Shown here: positions 44,811-51,762 of the stretch, piece by piece
Numbering within the stretch: position 1 is the stretch's first letter
Layout of the letters: each line of letters begins with the position of its first letter
NCBI GenBank assembly: GCA_025800395.1
Contig: JAOXRU010000667.1
Coordinates: 1-51,762 of the forward strand
Direction of reading: 5' to 3'
Source of the DNA: Flavobacteriaceae bacterium
GTDB lineage: Bacteria; Bacteroidota; Bacteroidia; Flavobacteriales; Flavobacteriaceae
Length of the DNA: 51,762 bases
Translations under genes and position numbers: made by a program
Notes under the pieces: generated by a model
Seen by the model: the letters and a program-made list of their open reading frames with translations, nothing else
Told to the model about the DNA's origin: nothing
The model's database searches: none

Positions 44811-45530
44811 TCAATTTTGCCTAAGAACTGGGAATTCTAAAGAAGTAGAAAGTTCATAGGCTGGTTTGTTTTTTTCAAAAATTCGCGCACTTAGTGCTCC
44901 TTTCAATGTAATGTCTGTACCATTTATTTCCAGCCAACTACCTTCCCTCAATCCTACAACGGCTATATTATTTTGGGTTAAATATTCTTTTATTCTAGTT
45001 TCTCTAGTTTCTCCTTTGTGGGTGCTATCGGGGTCTGGGTCTACATAATGTGCATTAAAATTAAAAGGTACCAGTCCTAAGGTTTTATAACTTGGTGGAA
45101 AAACTATTGGCATATCATTGGTGTTTTGCATAGTTTGTCCAAAAATATTAATGCCTGCACTAGTGCCAAAATAAGGGATTCCTGCTGCAATAGTGTCTCT
45201 TAGAACATCCATTACTTTATATTGGTATAAATCATATACCAATAAAAAGGTGTTGCCGCCACCTACAAAAATAGCTTCAGCTTCTTGTATTGCTATTTTT
45301 GGATTGCTGTATTGATGAATTCCTTTTAGGTTTTTGTTTATGTTTTGAAATGCATGAGCAGCAATGGCAGTATAGGCATCGTGAGACATGCCATCTGGCC
45401 TTGCAAATGGTATAAATAAGATTTCATTGATGTCTTTAAAGAAATCTTCTAATGTTTCTAAAATGTATTCTAAATAACCACTACCATGTACAGTAGAGGT
45501 GCTTGCTAGGATGGCACGTATTGGCTTCAT
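44811..45530 (-). CDS. pepE: Dipeptidase E (alpha-aspartyl dipeptidase)
   Basis: PepE is a cytoplasmic serine peptidase of family S51 that splits dipeptides with N-terminal aspartate. The 239-residue product has FVGGGNTFLLVYDL and the nucleophile Ser124 in YFGTSAGINIFG, with TMQNTNDMPIV following as in the family. It starts directly after the stop of the deoxynucleoside kinase gene (TAAATG), so the two are co-translated, although no metabolic link is obvious. Confidence 0.92.
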   Translation of the reverse strand: MKPIRAILASTSTVHGSGYLEYILETLEDFFKDINEILFIPFARPDGMSHDAYTAIAAHAFQNINKNLKGIHQYSNPKIAIQEAEAIFVGGGNTFLLVYDLYQYKVMDVLRDTIAAGIPYFGTSAGINIFGQTMQNTNDMPIVFPPSYKTLGLVPFNFNAHYVDPDPDSTHKGETRETRIKEYLTQNNIAVVGLREGSWLEINGTDITLKGALSARIFEKNKPAYELSTSLEFPVLRQN

Positions 45531-46145
45531 TTAAAACAAACCGTAAAGTTCTGCATCTACTTTATTGATAATAGAACCCAAATCTTCTGGTTCGTTTACG
45601 AAATCTAAATTATCTACATCAATAATTAGAAGTTTCCCTTTTTTGTAGCCTTCAATCCAAGCTTCATATCTCTCGTTGAGGCGACTTAGGTAGTCGATAG
45701 AAATAGAGTTTTCGTAATCGCGTCCTCGGTTGTGAATTTGTTTTACCAAGTTGGGAATGCTACTTCTCAAGTAAATCAGTAAATCGGGAGCTTCTACCAG
45801 TTTCTCCATCAGTTCAAAGAGCTGGGAGTAGTTGTTAAAGTCCCTGTTGGTCATCAGTCCCATTGCGTGTAAGTTGGGTGCAAATATGTGAGCATCCTCA
45901 TATATAGTGCGATCTTGAATGATTTTTTTGCCGCTTTCTCTTATTTCTAAGATCTGACGAAATCTACTATTCAGAAAATATATCTGTAGGTTGAAACTCC
46001 AGCGTTCCATCTGGGTATAAAAATCATCGAGATACGGATTGTCTACCACATCTTCAAAATGTGGCTCCCATTTAAAATGTTTTGCTAGTAAATTGGTTAA
46101 TGTAGTTTTTCCTGCTCCTATATTTCCCGCTATAGCTACGTGCAT
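45531..46145 (-). CDS. Deoxynucleoside kinase
   Basis: Members of this family phosphorylate deoxynucleosides for salvage. The 204-residue protein starts at the ATG at 46145, which puts the P-loop GNIGAGKTT at residues 7-15; a longer frame to 46184 adds 13 unconserved residues. Further features are the DR-x-IYED motif (IQDRTIYEDAHIF), a base-binding region FNLQIYFLNSRF and the lid-like RNRGRDYE-type segment (IHNRGRDYENSI). Substrate preference (dA/dG or other) cannot be told. It is the first gene of a two-gene operon with pepE. Confidence 0.9.
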   Translation of the reverse strand: MHVAIAGNIGAGKTTLTNLLAKHFKWEPHFEDVVDNPYLDDFYTQMERWSFNLQIYFLNSRFRQILEIRESGKKIIQDRTIYEDAHIFAPNLHAMGLMTNRDFNNYSQLFELMEKLVEAPDLLIYLRSSIPNLVKQIHNRGRDYENSISIDYLSRLNERYEAWIEGYKKGKLLIIDVDNLDFVNEPEDLGSIINKVDAELYGLF

Positions 46146-46297
46146 GCTGTTGTTTTTAGTTTCGAATTGCTTGTAAAGATACAAGTTCTAGCTAATTAAT
46201 TCCAATTATTGACTTTGGAATTTTAATCGATTTATTATCAGTGTAAATAAGAGGGAGGTGTTGGCTTTTTTTAATCTAGTTAGGCGTGTTTTGGTTG

Positions 46298-46324
46298 AAA
46301 ATACCTAGAACTAGGTATTTTTTG
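46298..46324 (+). terminator. Orphan terminator-like hairpin
   Basis: AAAATACCTAG and CTAGGTATTTT pair perfectly around two bases, with more T following on the plus side. The nearest upstream gene is on the opposite strand, so whatever transcript it ends is not annotated. It may instead be a protein-binding palindrome. Confidence 0.5.
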
Positions 46325-46425
46325 ATTGTTTGAGATTTAGGATTTTTGTGTAAAAGAGGATTTCGAGATAGATAGGCTAGTTTCGGAAAACCGCAATAGG
46401 GTTTGCATTAAAGAAATTATTTTTG

Positions 46426-46581
46426 CCCTATCAAGGATTATAGTCTACAAGCGGGCTTTTTCCATTTGGCATATAAACTCGAAGAATAAGTAGAAAAGAA
46501 TTGATTTAGTTTTATACGCGTCCCTATGCAATTAGCGCGTATGTTTGGTAGCACGCTCCTTGGCAGGGGCGTGTTTTTTTT
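46426..46581 (+). ncRNA. Putative small RNA gene
   Basis: A TATTTTTG -7 box (46418-46425, exact TAnnTTTG) is followed by about 150 bases without a reading frame. These end in a seven-pair stem ATACGCG/CGCGTAT (46514-46542) and then a rho-independent terminator. Transcription would start near 46432. It does not resemble SRP RNA, tmRNA or RNase P RNA as far as I can see. Evidence is structural only: no sequence family was recognised and no -33 element was found. Confidence 0.4.
46552..46581 (+). terminator. Strong orphan intrinsic terminator
   Basis: CACGCTCCT pairs with AGGGGCGTG (nine pairs, one G-T wobble, loop TGGC) and is followed by eight T. No plus-strand gene lies within the preceding 1.9 kb except the antisense of pepE and the kinase gene, so it must end an unannotated transcript. 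Confidence 0.8.
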
Positions 46582-46689
46582 GTTCTAGGCGTGTTATCTG
46601 CAGGGTTTTACTTATAGTTTCTATAAAATCTGATAGGCAGGGGGATTTAATTGCTATGTCGTTTAAAACGTTAATTTAATCTACTAAAG

Positions 46690-46719
46690 TTGTAGACTAT
46701 ATAAAAAATGATAGTTTTG
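46690..46719 (+). promoter_or_regulatory. Canonical promoter of the YeeE/YedE pair
   Basis: TTG (46690-46692), a spacer of exactly 19 bases and TAGTTTTG (46712-46719) reproduce the Bacteroidota consensus TTG-N19-TAnnTTTG. The -7 box ends 22 bases before the ATG. This is the best-matching promoter in the window. Confidence 0.65.
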
Positions 46720-46741
46720 TAAAGAATTTTAAAACAACAAC

Positions 46742-47299
46742 ATGAACTATCTCATACAGGCTTGGCCCTGGTATGTGTCTGGTCCTATAATTGCATTAAT
46801 TATGTTTTTCATGCTTTGGTTTGGGAAGCGATTTGGGATGTCTTCCAATTTGCGCACACTTTGCAGTATAGGAGGAGCTGGGAAATTTTCGGATTATTTT
46901 AAGGATCAATTTAGAGCGAATTCTTGGAATCTTTGGGTGGTTTTGGGGGCGCTTATTGGTGGTATATTGGCCATACAATTGTTTCCGTCGGAAGCTAGAA
47001 TGGATTTGAGTGCGCAAACGGTGGTCGAACTTCAGGCTTACGGTTTTACCGATGTAGGTAATAGTTTGCTACCCGAAGTCCTATTTGGAGATGCTGCATT
47101 GCGCAATCCAAAAAATTTGGCCATACTTATACTTGGTGGTTTTATGGTAGGCTTTGGAGCTCGATATGCTGGGGGGTGTACCTCGGGACATGCCATCAGT
47201 GGGTTGAGCAATTTGCAATGGCCTTCTTTGTTGGCTGTAATTGGTTTTTTTGCAGGAGGACTGCTGATGACCTGGATTGTTATGCCTTATTTATTCTAG
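46742..47299 (+). CDS. YeeE/YedE-family transporter, first half
   Basis: The 185-residue membrane protein has four or five helices and the family motif GARYAGGCTSGHAISGLS, whose cysteine is conserved in YeeE/TsuA thiosulfate permeases. The full-length family has about 350 residues; here the protein is half-size and the partner is encoded next, suggesting that two chains form the channel. Sulfur-compound transport is inferred from the family. The stop lies four bases before the ATG of the next gene. Confidence 0.8.
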   Translation: MNYLIQAWPWYVSGPIIALIMFFMLWFGKRFGMSSNLRTLCSIGGAGKFSDYFKDQFRANSWNLWVVLGALIGGILAIQLFPSEARMDLSAQTVVELQAYGFTDVGNSLLPEVLFGDAALRNPKNLAILILGGFMVGFGARYAGGCTSGHAISGLSNLQWPSLLAVIGFFAGGLLMTWIVMPYLF

Positions 47300-47303
47300 A
47301 AAG

Positions 47304-47717
47304 ATGAAAGTATTAAAATATCTTATAGTTGGGGTGCTTTTTGGCATCGTATTGGTAAAATCCGAAGCGGTTTCTTGGTATCGGATTTATGAAATGTTTC
47401 GTTTTCAATCCGTTCATATGTATGGGATCATAGGAACAGCCGTTGGCTTGGGAATAGGTATAGTGTACATGATCAAAAAACGGCAACTTCGTTCTATACA
47501 GGGCAACCCCATACATATTGTTCCCAAGACCAAGGCGTACAAGAACTATCTGTTTGGGGGTCTGATTTTTGGACTAGGTTGGGCGCTGGTAGGGGCTTGT
47601 CCGGGACCAATGTTTATATTGCTTGCAACGGGGTATTGGTCTATAGTAGTGGTATTGTTCTCTGCTATTGCTGGTACGCTAGTATATGGCTTATTTAAGG
47701 ACAAATTGCCACATTAG
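47304..47717 (+). CDS. YeeE/YedE-family (DUF6691) transporter, second half
   Basis: The 137-residue protein has about four helices and the cysteine motif LVGACPGPMFILLATGYW, matching the second half of YeeE/YedE permeases. I use the ATG at 47304, four bases after the preceding stop; an upstream TTG in the same frame (47277) overlaps the first gene and is less likely. It should act with the preceding protein. No sulfurtransferase or metallo-hydrolase gene is adjacent. Confidence 0.8.
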   Translation: MKVLKYLIVGVLFGIVLVKSEAVSWYRIYEMFRFQSVHMYGIIGTAVGLGIGIVYMIKKRQLRSIQGNPIHIVPKTKAYKNYLFGGLIFGLGWALVGACPGPMFILLATGYWSIVVVLFSAIAGTLVYGLFKDKLPH

Positions 47718-47780
47718 CGGGTAACTTTCTATGGCGATAAAAGATTTTCTATTGCGCTTAGGAGAAAGAAAGGCGGAAGA

Positions 47781-48323
47781 TTATTTTTTTGGTGATTTTC
47801 TGGGAGATTCGATCAAATAGCGCATCAATGAAGGGCTGTTTTCTTGTAGTTTTACAAAGTCCAATAGGATCATGCCTAGTTTTTCTAGTAAGTTGAGGGA
47901 GGCTTTGTTTTGCGGATGTACTATGGCGTAGAGTTCCTTCATTTTGTATGTAGTGAAGGCCTGATGGATTATACAACTCGCGGCCTCATATGCAAAACCT
48001 CTCCGATGGTACATGGGTAGAATACCGTAGCCGATATCGATGCCATTCAATTTTTCTCTTTTGTATAAACCACAAACTCCTATGGGGATATTGCTCGCTT
48101 TTTCGATTATCGTAAAGCTTCCAAAACCGTGATTTTCCCATTGTCTTAATAGGTGAATTTGGATGTATTTTTCGGATTCTTTTAAGGTGCGCAAATTGCG
48201 ATCTCCTACAAATTGCAAAAATAGAGGGCTGTTCATGAGTTTGAGGATGAACTCCGCATCGGTAACCACAGTGGGGCGCAATAATAAACGTCGGCTCTCA
48301 AATGATGGAAATGTATTGCCCAT
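47781..48323 (-). CDS. GNAT-family N-acetyltransferase, RimJ/RimL type
   Basis: The 180-residue protein begins at the ATG at 48323 with SFESRRLLLRPTVVTDAEFILKL, the standard opening of RimJ/RimL-like acetyltransferases. It has the acetyl-CoA-binding motif region around IGYGILPMYHRRGFAYEAASCI (motif A, R-x-x-G-x-A) and HPQNKASLNLLEKLGM (motif B). A longer frame to 48368 adds 15 residues without family character. The substrate is unknown: it may be a ribosomal protein, another protein N-terminus or a small molecule. It stands alone, divergent from metF. Confidence 0.85.
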   Translation of the reverse strand: MGNTFPSFESRRLLLRPTVVTDAEFILKLMNSPLFLQFVGDRNLRTLKESEKYIQIHLLRQWENHGFGSFTIIEKASNIPIGVCGLYKREKLNGIDIGYGILPMYHRRGFAYEAASCIIHQAFTTYKMKELYAIVHPQNKASLNLLEKLGMILLDFVKLQENSPSLMRYLIESPRKSPKK

Positions 48324-48441
48324 GGTAGTGGATTTGATGGTAAGATAAGCAATTTGCAGAAAAACCATTTAAGTTTTTGGGAGTAAGGTATATTGAAAAT
48401 GGAATTTTTGTGAAATTCTAGGCAATTGAAATTGTATGCCG

Positions 48442-48449
48442 TAAGTTTG
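48442..48449 (+). promoter_or_regulatory. Candidate -7 promoter element for metF
   Basis: TAAGTTTG matches TAnnTTTG and lies 49 bases before the metF ATG. No SAM-II-like sequence occurs in the short leader. Confidence 0.4.
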
Positions 48450-48498
48450 CCTAACAAAATATATTGCAGAGGGATCATTAATTTTTTTTATTGGGGAA

Positions 48499-49455
48499 AT
48501 GAAAGTAACCGATCATATTGAGCAAGCAGCAGGGAAGACATTGTTTTCTTTTGAAATAGTGCCCCCTGTGAAGGGCTCTAACATACAAAATTTGTATGAT
48601 AACATAGACCCGCTTATGGAGTTTAATCCGCCTTTTATAGATGTAACTACCTCTAGAGAGGAGTTTGTGTACATAGAGAAGGATGGCGGTTTGTTGCAAA
48701 AACAAGTAACGCGCATGCGACCAGGTACTGTAGGTATTTGTGCATCTATAAAACACAAATATAAAGTAGATGCCATACCGCATATATTGTGTGGTGGATT
48801 TACCAAGGAAGAGACGGAGTATGTGCTGGTAGACTGTCATTATCTGGGCTTAGATAATGTGATGGCTCTTAGAGGAGATGCGCGAAAAGATGAATCTTAT
48901 TTTAGAGCAGAACAAGGCGGGCATACTTTTGCTAAAGATCTGGTAGGCCAAATAGTAGATTTGAAAGCAGGAAAATATTTGCATGAAACCATAGAATCGG
49001 ATCATGCTGCGGATTTTTGTATAGGAGTAGCTGGATATCCGGAGAAGCATATGGAGGCGCCAAGTATGAAAAACGACCTCAAGCGTTTGCAAGAAAAGGT
49101 AGATGCAGGAGCAGACTATGTAGTAACCCAAATGTTTTTTGATAACCAAAAGTACTTTGACTTTGTACAAGCGGCTAGAGATTTGGGTATTGAGGTTCCG
49201 ATTATACCTGGTATCAAGCCCATAGCGATAAAGCGTCATTTACAAATATTGCCCCAGGTGTTTAAAATAGATTTGCCTCAAGAACTAATTAATGCTGTAG
49301 AAGCTTGTAAAGACAATAAGGCGGTAAGGCAAGTAGGGGTAGAGTTTGCTATAACCCAATCTAAAGAATTGCTGGCGGCGGGAGTTCCTGTGCTACATTA
49401 TTACAGCATGGGTCGAAGCAGCAATATTAGAGCCATTGCCAAGGAAGTTTTTTAG
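48499..49455 (+). CDS. metF: Methylenetetrahydrofolate reductase
   Basis: MetF reduces methylene-THF to methyl-THF, which supplies the methyl group of methionine. The 318-residue product is a TIM barrel with the family segments LFSFEIVPPVKGSNIQNLY (catalytic Glu in FSFEIVPP), DNVMALRGDARKDE, GVAGYPEKHMEAPS and DYVVTQMFFDNQKYFDFV; FAD binding follows from the family. It precedes metK by about 680 bases on the same strand; the two act in the same methyl cycle. Confidence 0.96.
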   Translation: MKVTDHIEQAAGKTLFSFEIVPPVKGSNIQNLYDNIDPLMEFNPPFIDVTTSREEFVYIEKDGGLLQKQVTRMRPGTVGICASIKHKYKVDAIPHILCGGFTKEETEYVLVDCHYLGLDNVMALRGDARKDESYFRAEQGGHTFAKDLVGQIVDLKAGKYLHETIESDHAADFCIGVAGYPEKHMEAPSMKNDLKRLQEKVDAGADYVVTQMFFDNQKYFDFVQAARDLGIEVPIIPGIKPIAIKRHLQILPQVFKIDLPQELINAVEACKDNKAVRQVGVEFAITQSKELLAAGVPVLHYYSMGRSSNIRAIAKEVF

Positions 49456-49766
49456 TGCAAAATAGTTTTGAGATGCTTTTTTTTATGATCTCTAGTTTTT
49501 CCCAGAAGGAGGAGATTTTTTAGATCGGAAAGGAGTCCTGTATCTCATCATATTCTTTCACCACTCTCCATGGTTTTCTTATACCATTTCTATTTTAAAA
49601 TGCCCTTAAAAGAAATAGATGATTTTATTCTTTGTATAAAGAAGAAAAATCAAGCATTGTAATAGCTAGGTTTCTTGTTATTCTGAAATAGAAAGGAAAA
49701 AAGGGTTGTTTATTGGGGTGGTTTTAGATTAGAAATGGTATTAATATCGTATTTCATGCCGTTCGC

Positions 49767-49960
49767 TTGGCTAAGGGATAGGAGTGGCAGCTTTTTGCAA
49801 CTACGCTTTAGCTGCACTAGCAGGCGGAGGCGACCGGTAGGAAGCCCACGTACTGCAAGTAAAGCTTGGTGTAGGGGCAAAAACTATAACGGAAAGCCCG
49901 CCCCGCATTTGCTACCGACCTTGGGAGGGGGCAAAGTAGGGGTAGCCCCAGAATGCCATT
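49767..49960 (+). ncRNA. GC-rich structured element, Flavo-1-like
   Basis: Within AT-rich surroundings, this ~190-base stretch is far richer in G and C and dense in short stems. GTGGCAGCT pairs with AGCTGCAC (49784-49792 with 49810-49817, one bulge). Further pairings such as GGGGC/GCCCC and GGGGTAGCCCC follow. The opening AAGGGATAGGAGTGGCAGC and the later AACGGAAAGCCCG resemble the start and end I remember for the Flavo-1 motif of flavobacteria (GGGATAGAAGTGG ... GCGGATAGCCC). The family name is recollection, not a search result; function of Flavo-1 RNAs is unknown. Confidence 0.4.
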
Positions 49961-50005
49961 AGAAATAATTTAACATTCCATATTTAGAAATTGTAATTTA
50001 TGCCT

Positions 50006-50013
50006 TATATTTG
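50006..50013 (+). promoter_or_regulatory. Candidate -7 promoter element for metK
   Basis: TATATTTG matches TAnnTTTG and ends 17 bases before the riboswitch begins, so the transcript would start just ahead of the aptamer. Confidence 0.5.
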
Positions 50014-50030
50014 ACCACTCAAAAATTAAA

Positions 50031-50083
50031 GAGGACGGATTTGATCTGCTTGCAACCTCCTAAAAAAATGCTAAAACAGTAGC
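50031..50083 (+). promoter_or_regulatory. SAM-II-type riboswitch upstream of metK
   Basis: The segment fits the SAM-II pseudoknot. P1 is GAGG (50031-50034) with CCTC (50056-50059). The loop contains GATTTGAT and CTGCTTGCAA, matching the SAM-II pattern GATTT ... TTGCAA. An A-rich linker leads to TGCTAAAA, and CAG (50077-50079) pairs back with CTG (50046-50048) in the P1 loop to make P2. The position about 50 bases before metK, the SAM synthase gene, is ideal for feedback control. SAM-II elements act mainly by hiding the translation start. A further pairing GGATTTG (50037-50043) with CAAATCC (50103-50109) could be the competing fold. Confidence 0.85.
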
Positions 50084-50134
50084 TTCGAGACTGCTTCATA
50101 TTCAAATCCGGCCAAAATAAAACACTATAATATT

Positions 50135-51394
50135 ATGGCATATTTGTTTACTTCAGAATCGGTAAGTGAAGGACATCCAGATAAAATTGCAGACCAAATA
50201 AGCGATGCCTTGCTCGATCATTTCTTGGCATTTGATCCCGAAAGCAAAGTAGCATGTGAAACCTTGGTTACTACAGGTCAGGTAGTACTGGCGGGAGAGG
50301 TGAAGAGTAAAACCTACTTAGACGTGCAGCAGATAGCGCGTAACACCATTAATAAAATTGGGTATACCAATGGCGACTATCAGTTTAGTGGCGATGCTTG
50401 TGGGGTGATATCGCTTATACATGAACAGAGTCCGGATATAAACCAAGGGGTAGACCGCGACAGCAAAGAAGAACAAGGTGCAGGAGACCAGGGGATGATG
50501 TTTGGCTATGCAACCAACGAAACCCAAAACTATATGCCTTTGGCCTTGGATATCTCGCATAAAATATTGCAAGAATTGGCAGCCATTAGAAAAGAAGGTA
50601 AGGCCATTACTTACTTGCGCCCAGATGCTAAGGCGCAGGTAACTATTGTATATGACGATAATAATACCCCGGTGCGCATAGATACCATAGTGGTTTCTAC
50701 CCAGCACGATGCTTTTGATGCGGATGATGCGAAGATGTTGGCACAAATAAAGCAGGATATTATAGAGATACTCATGCCGCGAGTGGTGGCACAATTCCCA
50801 GCTCTTGTACAGGAGCTATTTGGTGCAGATATTACCTATCATATTAACCCTACAGGGAAGTTTGTAATTGGAGGTCCACATGGCGATACTGGACTTACAG
50901 GACGTAAAATAATTGTAGATACCTATGGCGGTAAGGGTGCCCATGGTGGTGGTGCTTTTAGCGGAAAAGACCCAAGTAAAGTAGACCGCTCTGCTGCTTA
51001 TGCGGCACGTCATATTGCGAAAAATCTTGTAGCAGCTGGTCTGGCAGATGAGGTGTTGGTGCAGGTGAGTTACGCCATAGGCGTGGTGGCACCTACATCT
51101 ATTTTTGTAGACACCTACGGTACTTGTAAAGTAGATGGGTTGACGGATGGGGAGATTGCTTTAGAAGTTGCTAAGATTTTTGATATGCGCCCTTATGCTA
51201 TAGAAGAACGTTTAAAGTTGCGCAATCCTATTTATTTAGAAACTGCTGCTTATGGCCATATGGGAAAAGAACCATACAAAATCAATAAGGTGTTTGAAAG
51301 CCCGTATAACGGACGTTTGGAAACCGAAGTGGAGCTATTTACTTGGGAAAAGCTAGACTATGTAGATGCGGTAAAAACAGCATTTGGGCTATAA
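50135..51394 (+). CDS. metK: S-adenosylmethionine synthase
   Basis: MetK makes SAM from methionine and ATP. The 419-residue protein begins [20 protein letters not shown] and has the hexapeptide-like [15 protein letters not shown], the [25 protein letters not shown] core in pieces and the [19 protein letters not shown] signature. Length is slightly above the 384 residues of E. coli, as usual in Bacteroidota. Its mRNA leader carries a SAM-II-type riboswitch, so its own product should repress it. Confidence 0.97.
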   Translation: MAYLFTSESVSEGHPDKIADQISDALLDHFLAFDPESKVACETLVTTGQVVLAGEVKSKTYLDVQQIARNTINKIGYTNGDYQFSGDACGVISLIHEQSPDINQGVDRDSKEEQGAGDQGMMFGYATNETQNYMPLALDISHKILQELAAIRKEGKAITYLRPDAKAQVTIVYDDNNTPVRIDTIVVSTQHDAFDADDAKMLAQIKQDIIEILMPRVVAQFPALVQELFGADITYHINPTGKFVIGGPHGDTGLTGRKIIVDTYGGKGAHGGGAFSGKDPSKVDRSAAYAARHIAKNLVAAGLADEVLVQVSYAIGVVAPTSIFVDTYGTCKVDGLTDGEIALEVAKIFDMRPYAIEERLKLRNPIYLETAAYGHMGKEPYKINKVFESPYNGRLETEVELFTWEKLDYVDAVKTAFGL

Positions 51395-51413
51395 AAAAGG
51401 AAGCAAGAATGGT

Positions 51414-51645
51414 TTAGGGGGAAGGTTGTAGTTTTTTATATACAAAGCTAAAGTTATAGCTATGTCCAGCAGCCAAAATAATAAGAATAGCACTCTCATT
51501 ACTTACGGCTTCGTTGACAATTAGATTGCCATTTTTGGTGAGACCTAATCGGCTCCGGTTGGAGCTACATCCTCCCCAAATATGAGGGATACCAGTGCAA
51601 TGAACATACCCATTGTCTAAGTAACGTGAGTTCGATATAAATTAT
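51414..51645 (-). pseudogene. Remnant of a protein-coding gene, C-terminal part only
   Basis: On the minus strand a frame of about 70 codons ends at TAA (51414-51416) and reads like real protein, for example VHCTGIPHIWGGCSSNRSR, LGLTKNGNLIVNEAV and ILAAGHSYNFSFVYKKL. It has no start codon: upstream the frame closes with a TAA inside the 27-base repeat. This looks like the 3' end of a gene cut off at the repeat. I do not recognise the family. Chance is possible but the composition is protein-like. Confidence 0.35.
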
Positions 51646-51648
51646 CTT
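51622..51648 (-). repeat. Dispersed 27-base repeat, copy 2
   Basis: This is the reverse complement of the sequence at 32297-32323, identical over 27 bases. It sits at the truncated end of the minus-strand gene remnant. Confidence 0.8.
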
Positions 51649-51653
51649 CACAG

Positions 51654-51747
51654 AAGCCTTATAAATAGTGAGATTTGGATTAAAAAGGCGCAGGTTAAAC
51701 CCTTAATTCAAGGCTTTTTGGAACAAAGATTGCTGTTTATAAGGCTT
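51654..51747. repeat. 12-base inverted repeat pair near window end
   Basis: AAGCCTTATAAA (51654-51665) and TTTATAAGGCTT (51736-51747) are perfect inverted copies 70 bases apart. They could be the ends of a small non-autonomous element or a long-loop hairpin. No target duplication was evident. Confidence 0.45.
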
Positions 51748-51762
51748 TCTATAGATTTATTT

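Larger units (their letters stand above)
46146..46741. other. Non-coding region with two orphan terminators
   Basis: These ~600 bases lie between divergent genes and contain no protein gene. They do hold a terminator-like hairpin at 46298-46324, a promoter-like box at 46418-46425, a stem ATACGCG/CGCGTAT at 46514-46542, a strong intrinsic terminator at 46552-46581 and a canonical promoter at 46690-46719. The plus-strand terminators have no annotated gene upstream of them. The right half is therefore a good candidate for a small RNA gene (separate entry). Confidence 0.6.
49456..50134. other. Non-coding region between metF and metK
   Basis: This 679-base gap has three parts. The first ~280 bases are AT-rich and hold only a weak hairpin (ATCTC/GAGAT at 49488-49516 followed by T) that could end metF. 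From about 49767 to 49960 the sequence becomes sharply GC-rich and structured (separate entry). The last ~120 bases hold a promoter box and a SAM-II-type riboswitch ahead of metK. An open frame at 49735-49962 spans the GC-rich part but looks like a by-product of its base composition. Confidence 0.6.
51395..51762. other. Region downstream of metK with gene remnant, repeat and inverted repeat
   Basis: No intact gene is visible. The region holds a minus-strand coding remnant (51414-51645), the second copy of the 27-base repeat (51622-51648) and a 12-base inverted repeat, AAGCCTTATAAA (51654-51665) with TTTATAAGGCTT (51736-51747). The mix of short repeats and a decayed gene end suggests past rearrangement. 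The window ends before the structure is complete. Confidence 0.5.

Noticed and set aside
49735..49962. A 75-codon plus-strand frame upstream of metK
   Set aside because: It spans the GC-rich structured segment, where stop codons are scarce by composition; the translated sequence is Arg/Gly/Ser-rich without any domain, and it lacks a promoter-to-start arrangement.

Overview
The window comes from an AT-rich member of the Bacteroidota, most likely a flavobacterium. This rests on gene families and gene orders typical of that group: uppS-bamA-ompH-ompH-murI, DUF6089, a 2TM-domain protein beside thyA/folA, a DUF5686 outer-membrane protein, an acyl-ACP thioesterase, and lipoproteins with short lipobox signals. 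Several start codons are preceded by the Bacteroidota-type -7 element TAnnTTTG instead of a clear Shine-Dalgarno sequence. I cannot name a species. No rRNA, tRNA, CRISPR array, intact insertion sequence or prophage was seen.

Layout. 1-5.6 kb: end of an acyl-ACP thioesterase, a putative surface lipoprotein, an HSL-type esterase with a DUF2797 protein, and a bacterial GH3 protein. 5.6-9.4 kb: the tig-clpP-clpX folding and proteolysis operon and a small membrane protein. 9.5-19.2 kb: pdxJ with an esterase on the minus strand, then CBS protein, NAD kinase, DUF6089, uppS, bamA, two Skp/OmpH chaperones and murI on the plus strand, an envelope-biogenesis run. 19.1-21.0 kb: a thyA-2TM-folA operon. 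21.0-32.2 kb: a complete [NiFe] hydrogenase island. 32.3-38.4 kb: a lipocalin-like lipoprotein, a CNT nucleoside transporter with an extra N-terminal domain, a bifunctional-nuclease/UVR protein, etfA-etfB, and the pyruvate dehydrogenase E1 beta gene. 38.5-44.2 kb: a DUF5686 outer-membrane protein, then a soluble and a membrane-bound pyrophosphatase side by side. 44.8-51.4 kb: deoxynucleoside kinase and PepE, a split YeeE/YedE transporter, a GNAT acetyltransferase, metF, and metK behind a SAM-II-type riboswitch.

The hydrogenase island is the main accessory system. A seven-gene minus-strand operon (hyaA-hyaB-hyaC-hyaD-hypF-hypD-hypE) diverges from hypA-hypB-hypC, and a NicO/UreH-type nickel transporter converges on hypE. 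The small subunit has all six cysteines of the [4Fe-3S] proximal cluster found in oxygen-tolerant group 1d enzymes. The predicted role is respiratory H2 oxidation at the membrane, feeding electrons through cytochrome b into the quinone pool in the presence of oxygen. The hyaE/hyaF-type chaperones that often accompany such enzymes are absent here.

The least explained parts are non-coding. They are a GC-rich structured segment upstream of metK (49.77-49.96 kb) that resembles the Flavo-1 class of RNAs, a probable small RNA with its own strong terminator at 46.42-46.58 kb, and an exact 27-base repeat in two inverted copies (32.3 and 51.6 kb), the second beside a decayed gene end.
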